Origin: SZAS-103 sp038316385
GTDB lineage: Bacteria; Pseudomonadota; Gammaproteobacteria; Xanthomonadales; Xanthomonadaceae
DNA: 64,000 nucleotides
Assembly: GCA_038316385.1 (NCBI GenBank)
Contig: JBBQAN010000005.1
Span: 95,619-159,618, forward strand
Reading direction: 5' to 3'
The stretch's first letter is position 1. Each line of letters opens with the position of its first letter. Position numbers and translations under genes: made by a program. The notes beneath the pieces are model-generated. The model was not told where the DNA came from, ran no database searches, and saw nothing but the letters and a program-made list of their open reading frames with translations. Shown one piece after another: positions 1 to 8,131 of this stretch.

Positions 1-135
1 GTCTTCAATGGCTCCGGTGAATGCGCCGTCATCAATTGGAGATTCCTCGGTTTGGCGATGCCAGCTTGGGTGTTGATCTGTTTCGTGGTGCTCGCGCTGT
101 GGGCTCTGTACGCCGGGTTCCGCAGCAAGCGCTAA
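1..135 (+). CDS. dsbB: Disulfide bond formation protein B, C-terminal fragment
   Basis: The window opens inside a frame whose last 44 codons match the C-terminal end of DsbB. They show the periplasmic-loop motif GSGECA, then a Trp and a final hydrophobic helix (MPAWVLICFVVLALWAL) ending in a short basic tail. DsbB is the inner-membrane quinone reductase that reoxidises the thiol oxidase DsbA. The Cys in GECA fits the second cysteine of the periplasmic Cys pair. The rest of the gene lies off the left edge. tspO follows 18 nt downstream on the same strand and may be cotranscribed. Confidence 0.8.
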   Translation, partial: VFNGSGECAVINWRFLGLAMPAWVLICFVVLALWALYAGFRSKR

Positions 136-153
136 GGTTCTGGAGGAGCGTCA

Positions 154-651
154 ATGAACATGAACTCCAAGGGTAGCCAAGTGGTCGGCTTGGTCGGTTG
201 GCTGGCGATGAGCTATGCAACCGCAGCCATCGGCGCGGTGGCATCGATCAATGCTGTGTCTTTCTATCGTCAATTGTCGCAGCCGGTTTGGGCACCACCG
301 GCTTGGTTGTTCGGCCCTGTGTGGACGTTACTGTATGGGTTGATGGGGATTTCCGCTTGGCTTGTGTGGAAATCCGGCAGCTGGCGCGATCATAGTGGCA
401 AGCTCGCTGTCTTCGTAGTGCAATTGTTCGTCAACGGCTTGTGGAGCTGGCTTTTTTTCGCGTGGCATCACGGGGCTTTGGCTTTCGTCGATATCGTCGT
501 GCTCTGGGTTTTGATTGCGGCGACGTTGCATGCATTCTGGCGTGTGCGTCCGCTTGCGGGTGTTCTGCTCATTCCCTATCTGTGTTGGGTGAGTTTTGCG
601 ATGGCACTTAGTTTTTCCGTTTGGCATCTGAACCCGCAAATACTCGGCTAG
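154..651 (+). CDS. tspO: TspO/MBR family tryptophan-rich sensory protein
   Basis: A 165-residue integral membrane protein with five hydrophobic segments and the family signature near residues 45-62 (QPVWAPPAWLFGPVWTLLYG), rich in Trp and Pro. Length fits the TspO/MBR family (about 150-170 residues). Family members bind tetrapyrroles and are linked to porphyrin handling and oxidative or light stress; the role here is inferred from family only. The ATG at 154 is preceded by GGAGGA, an excellent ribosome binding site. It sits 18 nt after dsbB on the same strand. Confidence 0.9.
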   Translation: MNMNSKGSQVVGLVGWLAMSYATAAIGAVASINAVSFYRQLSQPVWAPPAWLFGPVWTLLYGLMGISAWLVWKSGSWRDHSGKLAVFVVQLFVNGLWSWLFFAWHHGALAFVDIVVLWVLIAATLHAFWRVRPLAGVLLIPYLCWVSFAMALSFSVWHLNPQILG

Positions 652-730
652 TTCTCGTTTTGTTACGCGTGACAACAGTCTGAATGCGTCTTTTGTACGT
701 TAGCCAGTAGGCTTTGAAGGCAGCTATGGC

Positions 731-2182
731 ATGATGACTGCTGCGCCGCAACAAACGACCGCCATGCACGCTGTGTCCATGCCAGATTCAACGCATCCGG
801 TTCCACTGATACCGGAGGCGAATACATCGCAGGAATCATGGACGCCGCAAAGCTGGCGCACGCGCAAGGCGACGCAACTGCCAAATTATCCTGATGCGGA
901 CGCGCTCGAGTCTGTGCTCATCGAGTTGCGTGAACTGCCGCCGCTGGTGACTTCGTGGGAAATCCTTTCGCTCAAACAACAGCTCGCCGATGCGCAGGCC
1001 GGGAAGAGTTTTCTTCTGCAAGGCGGCGATTGCGCCGAGAGTTTCGTCGATTGCACTTCGGATGTCATCGCCAATCGGCTGAAGGTTTTGCTGCAGATGA
1101 GTCTCGTGCTCGTACACGGATTGCGCCAGCCAGTGATTCGCGTCGGACGTTTCGCTGGCCAGTACGCAAAGCCGCGTTCGGCCGACAACGAGACGCGAGA
1201 TGGCCTGACGCTGCCCAGCTATCGCGGTGACATCGTCAATGGCCCGGAGTTCGAGCTTGCCGCGCGCACGCCCGATCCACGGCGCCTGCTGAAAGCGCAC
1301 GCGCGTTCGGCGATGTCGATGAATTTCGTGCGTGCGCTAATCGATGGCGGCTTCGCCGACCTGCATCATCCCGAATACTGGAACCTCGACTGGGTCGGTC
1401 ATTCGCCGTTGTCCGACGAATACACGCGCATGGTCGCGGCGATCGGCGATGCGGTGCGTTTCATGGAAACGATCTCCGGTGAATCCCTGCACAACCTCAA
1501 TCGCGCCAACTTTTACACATCGCACGAAGCGCTGCTTTTGCCTTATGAGGAAGCGCTCACGCGCGAGGTTCCGCGCCAGCACGGCAGCTTCAACCTGAGT
1601 ACCCATTTCCCATGGATCGGCATGCGCACCGCCGCGCTCGACGGCGCGCACGTCGAATACTTGCGTGGCGTGCGAAATCCGATCGGCTTGAAAGTCGGTG
1701 CTGCAATGACAGCCGATGGTTTGCTGCGTTTGCTGGATGTGCTCTCGCCCGCCAACGAACCCGGCCGTATCGCGCTGATCCACCGCTTCGGCGCATCGCG
1801 TATCGTCGAGTTGCTGCCGCCGCTGATCGACGCGGTGGAGCGCGAAGGCCGCCGCGTGTTGTGGATTTCCGACCCGATGCACGGCAATACCGAGAGCACG
1901 TCCAACGGTTACAAGACGCGCCCGTTCGCGGCGATCCGCAGCGAACTTGAGCAGGCCTTCGAGATCCACGCAGCGCATGGCTCGCTGCTCGGAGGCGTAC
2001 ATCTGGAGTTGACCGGCGAGAACGTCACCGAATGCACCGGTGGCGCGCGCGAGCTCACCGAAACCGATCTCGAACGCGCCTACCACTCCACAGTCGATCC
2101 ACGGTTGAATTACGAACAATCGCTGGAGATCGCGATGCTGATCGTGCGCAAGCGAACTGCATTGGCGGCGCACGCTGGCTGA
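731..2182 (+). CDS. aroG: 3-deoxy-7-phosphoheptulonate synthase, class II (DAHP synthase)
   Basis: First step of the shikimate pathway: condenses phosphoenolpyruvate and erythrose 4-phosphate to DAHP. The 483-residue protein carries class II (plant/actinobacterial type) hallmarks: the N-terminal SWR and LPxYPD segments, the GGDCAE metal/substrate motif near residue 95, RxGRxAGQYAKPRS, and the C-terminal ISDPMHGNT and HLELTGENVTEC motifs. Several in-frame ATGs exist near the start (731, 734, 770); conservation begins around SWRTRKATQLP, so the true start is uncertain by up to about 16 codons. The class I (AroFGH) fold is not related in sequence. It stands alone on its strand with about 80 nt upstream. 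Confidence 0.93.
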   Translation: MMTAAPQQTTAMHAVSMPDSTHPVPLIPEANTSQESWTPQSWRTRKATQLPNYPDADALESVLIELRELPPLVTSWEILSLKQQLADAQAGKSFLLQGGDCAESFVDCTSDVIANRLKVLLQMSLVLVHGLRQPVIRVGRFAGQYAKPRSADNETRDGLTLPSYRGDIVNGPEFELAARTPDPRRLLKAHARSAMSMNFVRALIDGGFADLHHPEYWNLDWVGHSPLSDEYTRMVAAIGDAVRFMETISGESLHNLNRANFYTSHEALLLPYEEALTREVPRQHGSFNLSTHFPWIGMRTAALDGAHVEYLRGVRNPIGLKVGAAMTADGLLRLLDVLSPANEPGRIALIHRFGASRIVELLPPLIDAVEREGRRVLWISDPMHGNTESTSNGYKTRPFAAIRSELEQAFEIHAAHGSLLGGVHLELTGENVTECTGGARELTETDLERAYHSTVDPRLNYEQSLEIAMLIVRKRTALAAHAG

Positions 2183-2229
2183 CGAGAAGCCGGGTTTGTG
2201 GTTTCGGTTCGGCGTGAGTCCCGCGATGC

Positions 2230-2249
2230 AATCCTTCGACAGCTCAGGA
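2230..2249. repeat. Short inverted repeat of the kind dispersed in Xanthomonad genomes
   Basis: ATCCTTCGACAGCTCAGGAT has 5-nt complementary ends (ATCCT/AGGAT) around a TTCGACAGCT core and lies between the DAHP synthase gene and the BNR protein gene. The core resembles the other REP-like copies in this window (near 15038 and 53875), which carry GTCGAACCA and TTCGACAGGCT. Called on resemblance only. Confidence 0.4.
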
Positions 2250-2321
2250 TGCGCGGAGCCTGCAAGAACGAATCTCGAGCATCGGCGTAAACTGAGCGAC
2301 GACTTTTTCGGAGCTTCTTCG

Positions 2322-5300
2322 ATGTCACTGCGCCCCGCGTCTGTGCTGCTCGTTATCTCGGCTCTCGCAGCACTGTCGACATCTGCGCAAGCGTTTGGCG
2401 CGCAAGTCCTCGCCCCCAAGTCCAGCAGCAATCTGTCCGCACCATTTGCCGATGGCTTGAGTTGGCGATTGATCGGTCCTCAGCGCGGCGGTTGGGGCAC
2501 TGTCGCGGTCGGCATCGCCGATCAACCCGATACGTTCTATTTCGGTGCGGCCGGCGGCGGCATCTGGAAGACGCTCGATGCCGGACGCACATGGCAACCA
2601 ATCTTCGATCACGGCCCATCGTCGATCGGCGCGCTGGCGATCGCGCAGTCCGATCCGCGCGTGCTGTACGCGGGCACTGGGCAGGTGACCACGCGCTACG
2701 ACATGGCGGCGGGCGAGGGCGTCTATAAATCCATTGATTCCGGGGCGACATGGAACTCTGTCGGGCTCGCAGCCACGCGCCATATCGGCGCGATCTGGAT
2801 CGATCCGCGCGATGCGAACACCGTGATGGTTGCCGCGTTCGGTCACATGTTCGGGCCGAATCCGGAGCGCGGCGTATTCCGATCCGAGAACGGCGGCAAG
2901 ACCTGGACGAAAACCCTGTTCGTCAGCGCGGAAACCGGCGCGGTCGATCTCGCGGTCGACCCGGAAGATTCCAACATCGTGTTCGCGGCAGTGTGGCAGG
3001 CGCACTTTCTGCCATGGATGAGTTATTTCACGCCGAACATCGGCAGCGAGAGCGGCATCTGGAAATCGACCGATGGCGGACGTCATTGGGTTCGCGTCGG
3101 TGGCAACGGCTGGCCCGAGGGCAAGCTTGGCCGCATCGGTCTTGCGGCGACACACACGGCGCAGGGCACGCGCATCTATGCGGTGGTCGATGCCGAAGCC
3201 AATGGCGGCCTGTATCGCTCCGACGATGCAGGTGCGAGCTGGAAAAAAGTCAACGCCGATGGCGAGTTGATCAACAGCTATTTCTCCAGCCTGACCGCAG
3301 TGCCGAGTAATCCCGATGCGGTGTACGCGATGGGTCGCTCGATCCATCTGTGTACAGCGGGCGGCACGCATTGCGAGATCGTGAAGGGTTCGCCGGGCGG
3401 CGACGATTATCATTACCTGTGGATCAATCCGAAGCGGCCCGAGCGCATGATCACCGGCTCCGATCAGGGCACGGTGGTGACGGTGGATGGTGGCAAGAGT
3501 TGGTCGAGCTGGTACAACCAGCCGACCGGCCAGCTCTACCATCTCGCAACCGACAATCGTTTTCCGTACTGGATCTACGCGGGCCAGCAGGACAACGGTA
3601 CGGTCGCGATCGCAAGCCGCAGCGATTACGGTTCGATCGGTGATCGCGATTGGCACCCGGTCGGTGCCGACGAACGTGACGACGAAATCCCCGATCCGCG
3701 CAATCCGGAGATTGTCTACGGCTCGGGACTCGGCGGAAAACTCACGCGCTGGGATGCGCGCAATGGCGAAGTGCAAAACATTTCGCCGTGGCCAGTTTCC
3801 ACCTACGGTGCGCGGCCGACATCGGTGAAATACCACTACACCTGGATCACGCCGATCGCGGTGTCGCAGCTCGCGCCGTATCCGCTGTATCAGGGCGCGC
3901 AGGTGTTGTTCCGTTCGCTCGACCAAGGTGCAACATGGCAAATAATTAGTCCGGACCTTTCATCGAAAGACCCCAATCGGAAAGATTGCGCAGGCGATCT
4001 CGAACCGGATGCTGCGCGTGCTTGCGGCTACGGCGTGGTCTTCAGCTTCGGTCTGTCGCCGCGCGACAACGACGAGATCTGGCTCGGCATGACCGATGGC
4101 CAGGTGCAGCTGACGCGCGATGCCGGCAAAAGCTGGAGCAACGTCGCGCCGCCGACGCTGCCGCATTGGGCGAAGATCAGTTCTGTCGATGTCTCGGCGC
4201 TTGATCCTGGCACGGCTTACATCGCGGTGGACAATCATCGCGAGGACGATTTTAGTCCGCTGGTCTGGCGCACGCATGACTACGGAAAAACCTGGACGAA
4301 AATCGTCGCCGGATTGCCCGTGAAGCATTTCGTCAGCGCGGTGCGCGCCGATCCAGGGAAGCGCGGCCTGTTGTACGCAGGCGCCGACCAGGGCGTGTAC
4401 GTGTCATTCGACGACGGCGCGCACTGGCAGTCGCTACAACGCAACCTGCCGAATGCGATCGTCACCGATCTCGCGGTGCACGGCGACGACCTGATCGCGG
4501 CAACGCAAGGCCGCGCGATCTGGGTACTCGACGATCTCGCGCCGTTGCGCGAAGCCGACGCGGCGATCCTCAAGCAAGCTGCACATCTGTTCGAGCCGGC
4601 GACTGCGATGCGCGTGCGTCCGAACCAGAACAAGGACACGCCGCTGCCGCGCGAAGAACCGGTCGGCAAGAATCCGCCGAACGGAGCGATCTTTGACTAC
4701 TGGCTCGCACGCGATGCGCATGCGCCTGTCGTGCTGAGCATCTTCGATGCGTCGGGAAAACTCGTGCGGAAATTCGCGAGCGACGATGTCGCGCCAAAAC
4801 TTCCTGCCGAACGTTACTTCGAGCAACGCTGGTCGCAGGCACCGATGAATCCGTCCGTGCATGCTGGCATGCATCGTTACGTCTGGAACCTGCGCATGCT
4901 GCGGCCGACGACAGGACAATACGGTTACAGCATCGCTGCGATCGACGGCGACGATACGCCATTGTTGCCCGAAGGCATGCTGGTCGCGCCAGGCCGCTAT
5001 CAGGCATCGCTGAGCGTGGATGGACACGATTACCGCACGATGTTCACGGTGCAAGCCGATCCGCGCGTCGCGGTCGATCACACTGCGGTGGAAGCGGCAA
5101 TCGCCCTGTCGAACGATGTCGTAGCGGCGCTCGACAAGCAATTTGTTGCCAATGGCCAGGCACAGGCGGTGCAAAAGCAAATCGCTGCACTGGACAAGAA
5201 AATTGCTGCGGATCCGGCCAAGGCCGCGCTCGGAAAAATGCTTGCGGACTACGAGGCGAAACTCGCGCCGCTACTATCCGGCGAAGACAAAGACGCATTG

Positions 5301-5567
5301 AATCTCGGCCCAATCGGCGAGGCACTCAGTTCATTGCAGGTCGATCTGGAAGGTTCCGATCGCACGCCGACGCAGCCGCAACGCGACGTGTATGCGCGCT
5401 ATGCAGGATTGCTGGATCGTGCTCTCGCAGCATGGGCCGCGCTCGATGCATCCGATCTGCAACAACTCAACACGTCCTTGCACGCTGCCGGACTCGATAC
5501 GATCAAAGTGCCGACGCGTGCCGAGATCCCGGCAAACGATGCCGGTGTCTCAAGAGAAATGCCGTAG
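2322..5567 (+). CDS. Large secreted BNR/sortilin-type beta-propeller repeat protein
   Basis: A protein of 1081 residues from the ATG at 2322, where a clear signal peptide begins (MSLRPASVLLVISALAALS, then SAQA|FGA). The frame is open a further 42 codons upstream, but that extension has no secretory features. The first ~750 residues contain many BNR/Asp-box type repeats (S-x-D-x-G-x-T-W, seen as SIDSGATW, SENGGKTW, STDGGRHW, SDDAGASW, SLDQGATW, SFDDGAHW), the pattern of VPS10/sortilin-like propellers and bacterial WD40/YVTN/BNR proteins. The C-terminal third is a beta-rich region plus a helical, Lys/Ala-rich tail (about 900-1060). Such proteins are often annotated as glycosyl hydrolases, but no catalytic assignment is justified here. 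It is likely periplasmic or exported. There is no obvious operon partner. Confidence 0.8.
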   Translation: MSLRPASVLLVISALAALSTSAQAFGAQVLAPKSSSNLSAPFADGLSWRLIGPQRGGWGTVAVGIADQPDTFYFGAAGGGIWKTLDAGRTWQPIFDHGPSSIGALAIAQSDPRVLYAGTGQVTTRYDMAAGEGVYKSIDSGATWNSVGLAATRHIGAIWIDPRDANTVMVAAFGHMFGPNPERGVFRSENGGKTWTKTLFVSAETGAVDLAVDPEDSNIVFAAVWQAHFLPWMSYFTPNIGSESGIWKSTDGGRHWVRVGGNGWPEGKLGRIGLAATHTAQGTRIYAVVDAEANGGLYRSDDAGASWKKVNADGELINSYFSSLTAVPSNPDAVYAMGRSIHLCTAGGTHCEIVKGSPGGDDYHYLWINPKRPERMITGSDQGTVVTVDGGKSWSSWYNQPTGQLYHLATDNRFPYWIYAGQQDNGTVAIASRSDYGSIGDRDWHPVGADERDDEIPDPRNPEIVYGSGLGGKLTRWDARNGEVQNISPWPVSTYGARPTSVKYHYTWITPIAVSQLAPYPLYQGAQVLFRSLDQGATWQIISPDLSSKDPNRKDCAGDLEPDAARACGYGVVFSFGLSPRDNDEIWLGMTDGQVQLTRDAGKSWSNVAPPTLPHWAKISSVDVSALDPGTAYIAVDNHREDDFSPLVWRTHDYGKTWTKIVAGLPVKHFVSAVRADPGKRGLLYAGADQGVYVSFDDGAHWQSLQRNLPNAIVTDLAVHGDDLIAATQGRAIWVLDDLAPLREADAAILKQAAHLFEPATAMRVRPNQNKDTPLPREEPVGKNPPNGAIFDYWLARDAHAPVVLSIFDASGKLVRKFASDDVAPKLPAERYFEQRWSQAPMNPSVHAGMHRYVWNLRMLRPTTGQYGYSIAAIDGDDTPLLPEGMLVAPGRYQASLSVDGHDYRTMFTVQADPRVAVDHTAVEAAIALSNDVVAALDKQFVANGQAQAVQKQIAALDKKIAADPAKAALGKMLADYEAKLAPLLSGEDKDALNLGPIGEALSSLQVDLEGSDRTPTQPQRDVYARYAGLLDRALAAWAALDASDLQQLNTSLHAAGLDTIKVPTRAEIPANDAGVSREMP

Positions 5568-5631
5568 GGTGCGCCGCGCGAACAATTTGCCGGATTGAAA
5601 ACATCGCGCGCGCAGCAGCGCGCTACGCACG

Positions 5632-6144
5632 TCAGTTGCTTAGGAGCGCGCGACGCGCGCGCAGATTGCGGATGTTCCAACCCAGGATCAGCACGACAAG
5701 CACATTGATGATCACCACCGAAACGGTGATCCAGCCGGGGTGATGCCAAAGTGCTAGCACCTCTACCGGGAGATACACCATCGCGCCGACACAGCCGAGC
5801 CAGGAAGCCCACGGCTTGTCACGCCAGAGGCCCCAGGCTTCGGCGCCGTGGATACTCGAATAGACCACCAGCGCGGCCGCGACGATATGGATATCCCCGT
5901 TACCGGTGTGCTTCATCAGGGTGGCGAAGAAGCCGTTATCCGGGTTGAGATGGTGGCGCTCTATCTGCGTGCCGATCCAGTCGTGCATGCGTTGCGCGCC
6001 CCAGAACTCCAGACCGATGGCTGTCGCCAGCGCGAGCAAGGATTTGATCGCCACGCCGACGGCGATCAACCACGGCCCGGCGTGCTGGCGCACTTCTTTG
6101 GCGCTGATGTGATGGTGTTCGCCGACGTGGCTCGGATCGTTCAT
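5632..6144 (-). CDS. DUF2127 family membrane protein
   Basis: 170 residues with four hydrophobic segments (about 27-46, 85-104, 112-128, 135-155). The central part EAWGLWRDKPWASWL followed by YLPVEVLALWHHP matches the pattern of DUF2127 inner-membrane proteins (E-x-x-G-L-W ... YLPxE). The function of the family is unknown. The N-terminus is His-rich (VGEHHH), possibly metal binding. The gene lies 26 nt after typA on the same strand, so it could be the last gene of a typA transcript. Confidence 0.7.
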   Translation of the reverse strand: MNDPSHVGEHHHISAKEVRQHAGPWLIAVGVAIKSLLALATAIGLEFWGAQRMHDWIGTQIERHHLNPDNGFFATLMKHTGNGDIHIVAAALVVYSSIHGAEAWGLWRDKPWASWLGCVGAMVYLPVEVLALWHHPGWITVSVVIINVLVVLILGWNIRNLRARRALLSN

Positions 6145-6170
6145 CGATTTTTACTGGTCGATCGTCCGCA

Positions 6171-7997
6171 TCAACCGCGTGAAGCGCGCTTGCGGTCGTT
6201 TTCGGTGCGTTCCTTCTTGCGCAGGCGAATCGCGACAGGAGTGACTTCCACCAGTTCATCGTCGGCGATGAATTCCAGCGCTTGCTCCAGCGACAGCTTC
6301 ACTGCCGGCGTTAGTGATTCGTTATCGTCCTTGCCGGACGCACGGAAGTTCGTCAGTTGCTTTGCGCGCAGGGCGTTGACCGTGAGGTCGTTGTCCTTGG
6401 CGTGGATGCCGACGATCTGGCCTTCGTAGATTTCCTCGCCGGGCTCGACCATCAAGCGGCCGCGTTCCTGCATGAACATCTGCGCGTAGGCAGGCGAGGG
6501 GCCGGTGCCGTTCGAGATCATCACGCCATTCTGGCGCTCGGCGATCGCGCCGTCCGACTTCGGCCCGTAGTGATCGAACACGTGGAACAGCAGGCCGGTG
6601 CCGGCGGTGATCGTGCGGAACTCGGTCTGGAATCCAATCAGTCCGCGCGCGGGAATCATGAAGTCGATGCGCACGCGACCCTTGCCGTCGGGTTCCATGT
6701 TGACGAGCTGGCCACGACGTTCGCCGAGGCGCTGCATCACGCCGCCCTGGTATTGTTCTTCCAGATCGACGACCAGCGATTCGTACGGTTCCATCTTCTG
6801 CCCATCGACGTCCTTGATGATGACTTCAGGACGCGACACCGCGAGCTCGTAGCCTTCGCGACGCATGGTCTCGATCAGGATCGACAGATGCAATTCACCA
6901 CGCCCAGACACCTTGAACTTGTCGGCGTCGTCGGTCTCTTCGAGCTTCAGGGAGACGTTGTGTTGGGTTTCGCGAATCAGGCGATCGCGCAACTGACGCG
7001 AGGTCAGGAACTTGCCGCCGCTGCGATCCTTCTTGCCCGCGAACGGCGAATTGTTGACCTGAAACGTCATGCTGATCGTCGGCTCATCGACGGTGAGCAC
7101 GGGCAACTGCTCGGGCGCATCGACTGCGCAGATCGTCTCGGAAATGCCGAGGTCGCCAATGCCGGACACCGCAATGATGTCGCCGGCCTGCGCTTCGTCC
7201 ACTTCGCGACGCTCAAGACCCATGAAGCCGAGCACTTGCAGCACCTTGCCTTGACGCGGCTTGCCGTCGCGATTGAGGATGGTGACGGACTGGTTGGTGC
7301 GCACCGTGCCGCGCTGGATGCGACCGACGCCGATGATGCCGACGTAGTTGCTGTAGTCGAGCGAAGTCACGCGCATCTGGAACGGGCCGTCCATGTCTAC
7401 CGGCGGCGGCGCGACATGCTGGATGATCGCGTCGAATAACGGGTCCATGTTGCCTTCGCGCACGTCCGAGTTCAGCCCGGCATAACCGTGCAATGCAGAC
7501 GCGTAAACGATCGGAAAGTCGAGTTGTTCTTCGGTAGCGCCGAGGCGATCGAACAGGTCGAACGTCTGATTGACGACCCAGTCCGGGCGCGCGCCTGGAC
7601 GATCGACCTTGTTCACCACGACGATGGGCTTGAAGCCCATCGCGAATGCTTTCTGGGTCACGAAGCGCGTCTGCGGCATCGGGCCATCCATCGCGTCAAC
7701 CAGAATCAGCACCGAATCGACCATCGACAGCACGCGTTCAACCTCACCACCGAAGTCGGCATGGCCTGGCGTATCGACGATGTTGACGCGGTAATCCTTC
7801 CAGCGGATCGCGGTGTTCTTGGAAAGGATGGTGATGCCGCGTTCCTTTTCCAGGTCGTTGCTGTCCATCATGCGTTCGGTGGTGACCGTGCGCTCGCTGA
7901 AGGTGCCGGACTGCTTGAGCAGTTGATCGACGAGGGTGGTCTTGCCGTGGTCAACGTGGGCGACGATGGCGATGTTGCGGAGTTTTTCGATGGACAT
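6171..7997 (-). CDS. typA: Ribosome-associated GTPase TypA/BipA
   Basis: 608 residues from the ATG at 7997. The open frame runs 68 codons further upstream without family similarity, while conservation begins at MSIEKLRNIAIVAHVDHG. G1 (AHVDHGKTT), the switch region with ERGITI, G3 (DTPGHADFGGEV) and G4 (NKVDRPGARP) are all visible. Domain II and the EF-G-like domains III and V follow, then the TypA-specific C-terminal domain. BipA is a translational GTPase that binds the 70S ribosome and aids 50S assembly and growth at low temperature or under stress. The C-terminus ends in a basic stretch (RLRKKERTENDRKRASRG). Confidence 0.96.
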   Translation of the reverse strand: MSIEKLRNIAIVAHVDHGKTTLVDQLLKQSGTFSERTVTTERMMDSNDLEKERGITILSKNTAIRWKDYRVNIVDTPGHADFGGEVERVLSMVDSVLILVDAMDGPMPQTRFVTQKAFAMGFKPIVVVNKVDRPGARPDWVVNQTFDLFDRLGATEEQLDFPIVYASALHGYAGLNSDVREGNMDPLFDAIIQHVAPPPVDMDGPFQMRVTSLDYSNYVGIIGVGRIQRGTVRTNQSVTILNRDGKPRQGKVLQVLGFMGLERREVDEAQAGDIIAVSGIGDLGISETICAVDAPEQLPVLTVDEPTISMTFQVNNSPFAGKKDRSGGKFLTSRQLRDRLIRETQHNVSLKLEETDDADKFKVSGRGELHLSILIETMRREGYELAVSRPEVIIKDVDGQKMEPYESLVVDLEEQYQGGVMQRLGERRGQLVNMEPDGKGRVRIDFMIPARGLIGFQTEFRTITAGTGLLFHVFDHYGPKSDGAIAERQNGVMISNGTGPSPAYAQMFMQERGRLMVEPGEEIYEGQIVGIHAKDNDLTVNALRAKQLTNFRASGKDDNESLTPAVKLSLEQALEFIADDELVEVTPVAIRLRKKERTENDRKRASRG

Positions 7998-8131
7998 AAG
8001 AATCTCGCCCGCCGGCGTGGGCGAGTCTGGGATGGAGGAATGAAGCCGATCATTGTACCTGTTCGCGGCGCCCACTGCCGCAATGCAGCAACGGGTTTCT
8101 TTCATCGATGATCGGCGAGTGCCGCCTTGTC

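Noticed and set aside
2196..2321. 42-codon N-terminal extension of the BNR protein
   Set aside because: A clear signal peptide begins at the ATG 2322; the extension has no secretory features and covers a repeat-like sequence.
5605..5625. GCGCGC-GCAGCA-GCGCGC hairpin after the BNR protein gene
   Set aside because: No T run on either side; it is too simple in GC-rich DNA to call a terminator with confidence.
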